Assembly: GCA_015222555.1 (NCBI GenBank)
Contig: JADFVM010000108.1
Coordinates: 1 to 5,732, forward strand
Source: Pseudomonadota bacterium
GTDB lineage: Bacteria > Desulfobacterota > JADFVX01
Direction: 5' to 3'
Length of the DNA: 5,732 bases
The translations under genes and the position numbers were made by a program. Under the pieces are notes generated by a model. The model searched no databases. It saw only the letters and a program-made list of their open reading frames with translations, and was not told where the DNA came from. This document shows positions 4,502 through 5,732 of this stretch, one piece after another (the first letter of the stretch is position 1; every line of letters begins with the position of its first letter).

Positions 4502-5732
4502 CTACCAGCGTTTTTCAAATTTATTTCTAAGTAATACGGCAAGTCCATTCATGAGAATCAAAAATGTCAATAATACCATAATTGCCGCCGATGTCCTTTC
4601 AACAAAGGCCCTTTCAGGACTGTCCGCCCACAAATAGATCTGCACGGGCAGGACCGTGGCCGGGTCAAAGAACCCTCCCGGAATATCGACAATAAATGCC
4701 ACCATACCGATCATGAGAAGCGGCGCCGTCTCACCAAGGGCCCGAGACAAGCCTATAATGGTGCCTGTCAACATGCCCGGCAGGGCCAGCGGCAGTACGT
4801 GATGGAGAATGGACTGCATCTTTGAGGCTCCCACACCGAGCGCCGCATCCCGGATTGATGGCGGCACTGATTGCAATGCAACACGGGAAGAGATAATGAT
4901 AGTGGGCAATGTCATCAGTGTGAGGACAAGGCCTCCCACCAGCGGCGCTGAACGGGGAAGGCCGAAAAAGCCGAGGAAAACAGCAAGACCCAGCAGGCCG
5001 AACACAATGGATGGAACAGCCGCCAGGTTGTTGATGTTCACCTCTATAATGTCGGTGAAGCGGTTTTTCGGCGCAAACTCCTCAAGGTAGATGGCAGTGA
5101 TCACGCCGATGGGGAAAGAAAGGAGGAGTGTAATGATCATCGTATAAATAGACCCGACGGCGGCCCCCAAGATTCCGGACAGCTCCGGCTCTCTTGAGTC
5201 GCCATGGGTAAAGAAGGTGGTATTAAAGCGCTTTTTGATCTCACCCTTTTCTATGAGCTTGTCGACCCAGCCGATTTGGTTGTCTTTAACACGCCGATCT
5301 GATGATTCAACGTCGCGCCTGATATGTCCCTTCATCAGCATATCGATGTCATCATCAGCAGGGAGCCAGACCTTCTGCGTCGTCCCGATGAGATCAGGAT
5401 TGTTCAGGACCATCTCCCGCAGCTCAAATCCAGCGCCGGGACTGATGATCTTGTAGAGGGCCTTCTTTTCACGCCGTTTTTTAACATCAGGAAAAGTGCT
5501 TCGCAATGACTTTTTGACGAGCCCGCCATAGTTGGCCTGCGACAGCACCTCGGGATCCCTGTTTCCGTCAGGATCAATCTCGTCTGCATCAAAAACAATC
5601 TCCAGCTTAATAAAGGTCTGCTGAAAGGCAGAATAGCCATTGCCAATAATGGACGAAAAGAGGATCGCCAGCATGACAAGGGCCGAAAAAACAGCACCAA
5701 GCCCCATCAGGCGAAAGGCTTTTTCTTTTGCA
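4502..5732 (-). CDS. pstA: Phosphate ABC transporter permease PstA, long DUF3333-type (5' end beyond window)
   Basis: This is one of the two membrane subunits of the PstSCAB high-affinity phosphate importer in the inner membrane. Residues are numbered from the ATG at 5707. A first membrane segment lies at about 4-22. A large hydrophilic region at about 25-175 matches my memory of the DUF3333 extension found in many proteobacterial PstA proteins. Five further membrane segments follow at about 182-208, 228-250, 256-276, 310-340 and 372-394. The EAA-type loop that contacts the ATPase is at about 286-306 (RDAALGVGASK), followed by LSRALGETAPLL. The frame stays open upstream of 5707 to the window edge and encodes AKEKAFRL before the Met. 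Basic residues before the first membrane segment are usual in this family, so the true start is probably outside the window. The stop TAG overlaps the pstB ribosome binding site. Family assignment is firm; the start is unresolved. Confidence 0.95.
   Translation of the reverse strand, partial: AKEKAFRLMGLGAVFSALVMLAILFSSIIGNGYSAFQQTFIKLEIVFDADEIDPDGNRDPEVLSQANYGGLVKKSLRSTFPDVKKRREKKALYKIISPGAGFELREMVLNNPDLIGTTQKVWLPADDDIDMLMKGHIRRDVESSDRRVKDNQIGWVDKLIEKGEIKKRFNTTFFTHGDSREPELSGILGAAVGSIYTMIITLLLSFPIGVITAIYLEEFAPKNRFTDIIEVNINNLAAVPSIVFGLLGLAVFLGFFGLPRSAPLVGGLVLTLMTLPTIIISSRVALQSVPPSIRDAALGVGASKMQSILHHVLPLALPGMLTGTIIGLSRALGETAPLLMIGMVAFIVDIPGGFFDPATVLPVQIYLWADSPERAFVERTSAAIMVLLTFLILMNGLAVLLRNKFEKRW

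Noticed and set aside
5404..5700. Minus-strand 98-codon frame overlapping the start of pstA
   Set aside because: It is an alternative frame inside the conserved N-terminal part of PstA; its Ser/Arg/Leu-rich translation resembles no protein I recognise.

Overview
This window is a single-direction gene cluster for phosphate uptake and phosphate signalling. Every supported gene lies on the minus strand, so transcription runs from the right edge to the left edge. In that direction the order is pstA (5' end cut by the window edge), pstB, an arsC-type low-molecular-weight phosphatase/arsenate reductase, phoU, a GxxExxY-family gene inside a pair of inverted repeats, phoB and phoR. Spacing is tight: pstA-pstB 11 nt, pstB-arsC 0 nt, arsC-phoU 42 nt, and phoB-phoR overlapping at GTGA. 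This looks like one operon whose pstS and pstC would lie beyond the right edge.

The proteins fit a Gram-negative bacterium of moderate GC (about 47-50% in lines counted by hand). PstA is the long form with a large N-terminal extracytoplasmic region (DUF3333 type), and PhoR has the TM-HAMP-PAS-HisKA-HATPase layout. A Desulfobacterota ('deltaproteobacterial') or related anaerobic lineage is my guess; the window contains no marker that settles it.

The genes work together as follows. PstA and PstB are the permease and ATPase of the high-affinity phosphate transporter. PhoU links transporter state to the PhoR kinase, and PhoR controls the PhoB regulator. The ArsC-like enzyme probably reduces arsenate that enters through the same transporter, although a phosphatase role is possible.

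The unusual part is 2111-2563. A 453-bp block sits between the phoU stop and the phoB start. It is bounded by near-identical inverted repeats of 36-37 bp built from three GCAAAG units each, with 23 bp identical at the outer ends. It encloses one 125-residue ORF of the GxxExxY family (PD-(D/E)XK nuclease-like fold) at about 33% GC. There is no transposase. It reads as a compact mobile cassette that landed in the roughly 11-nt gap between phoU and phoB without breaking either reading frame. Its left repeat now supplies the sequence just upstream of the phoB start.

No RNA genes, CRISPR arrays or complete transposons were seen. The 52 bases left of phoR contain only a weak hairpin.
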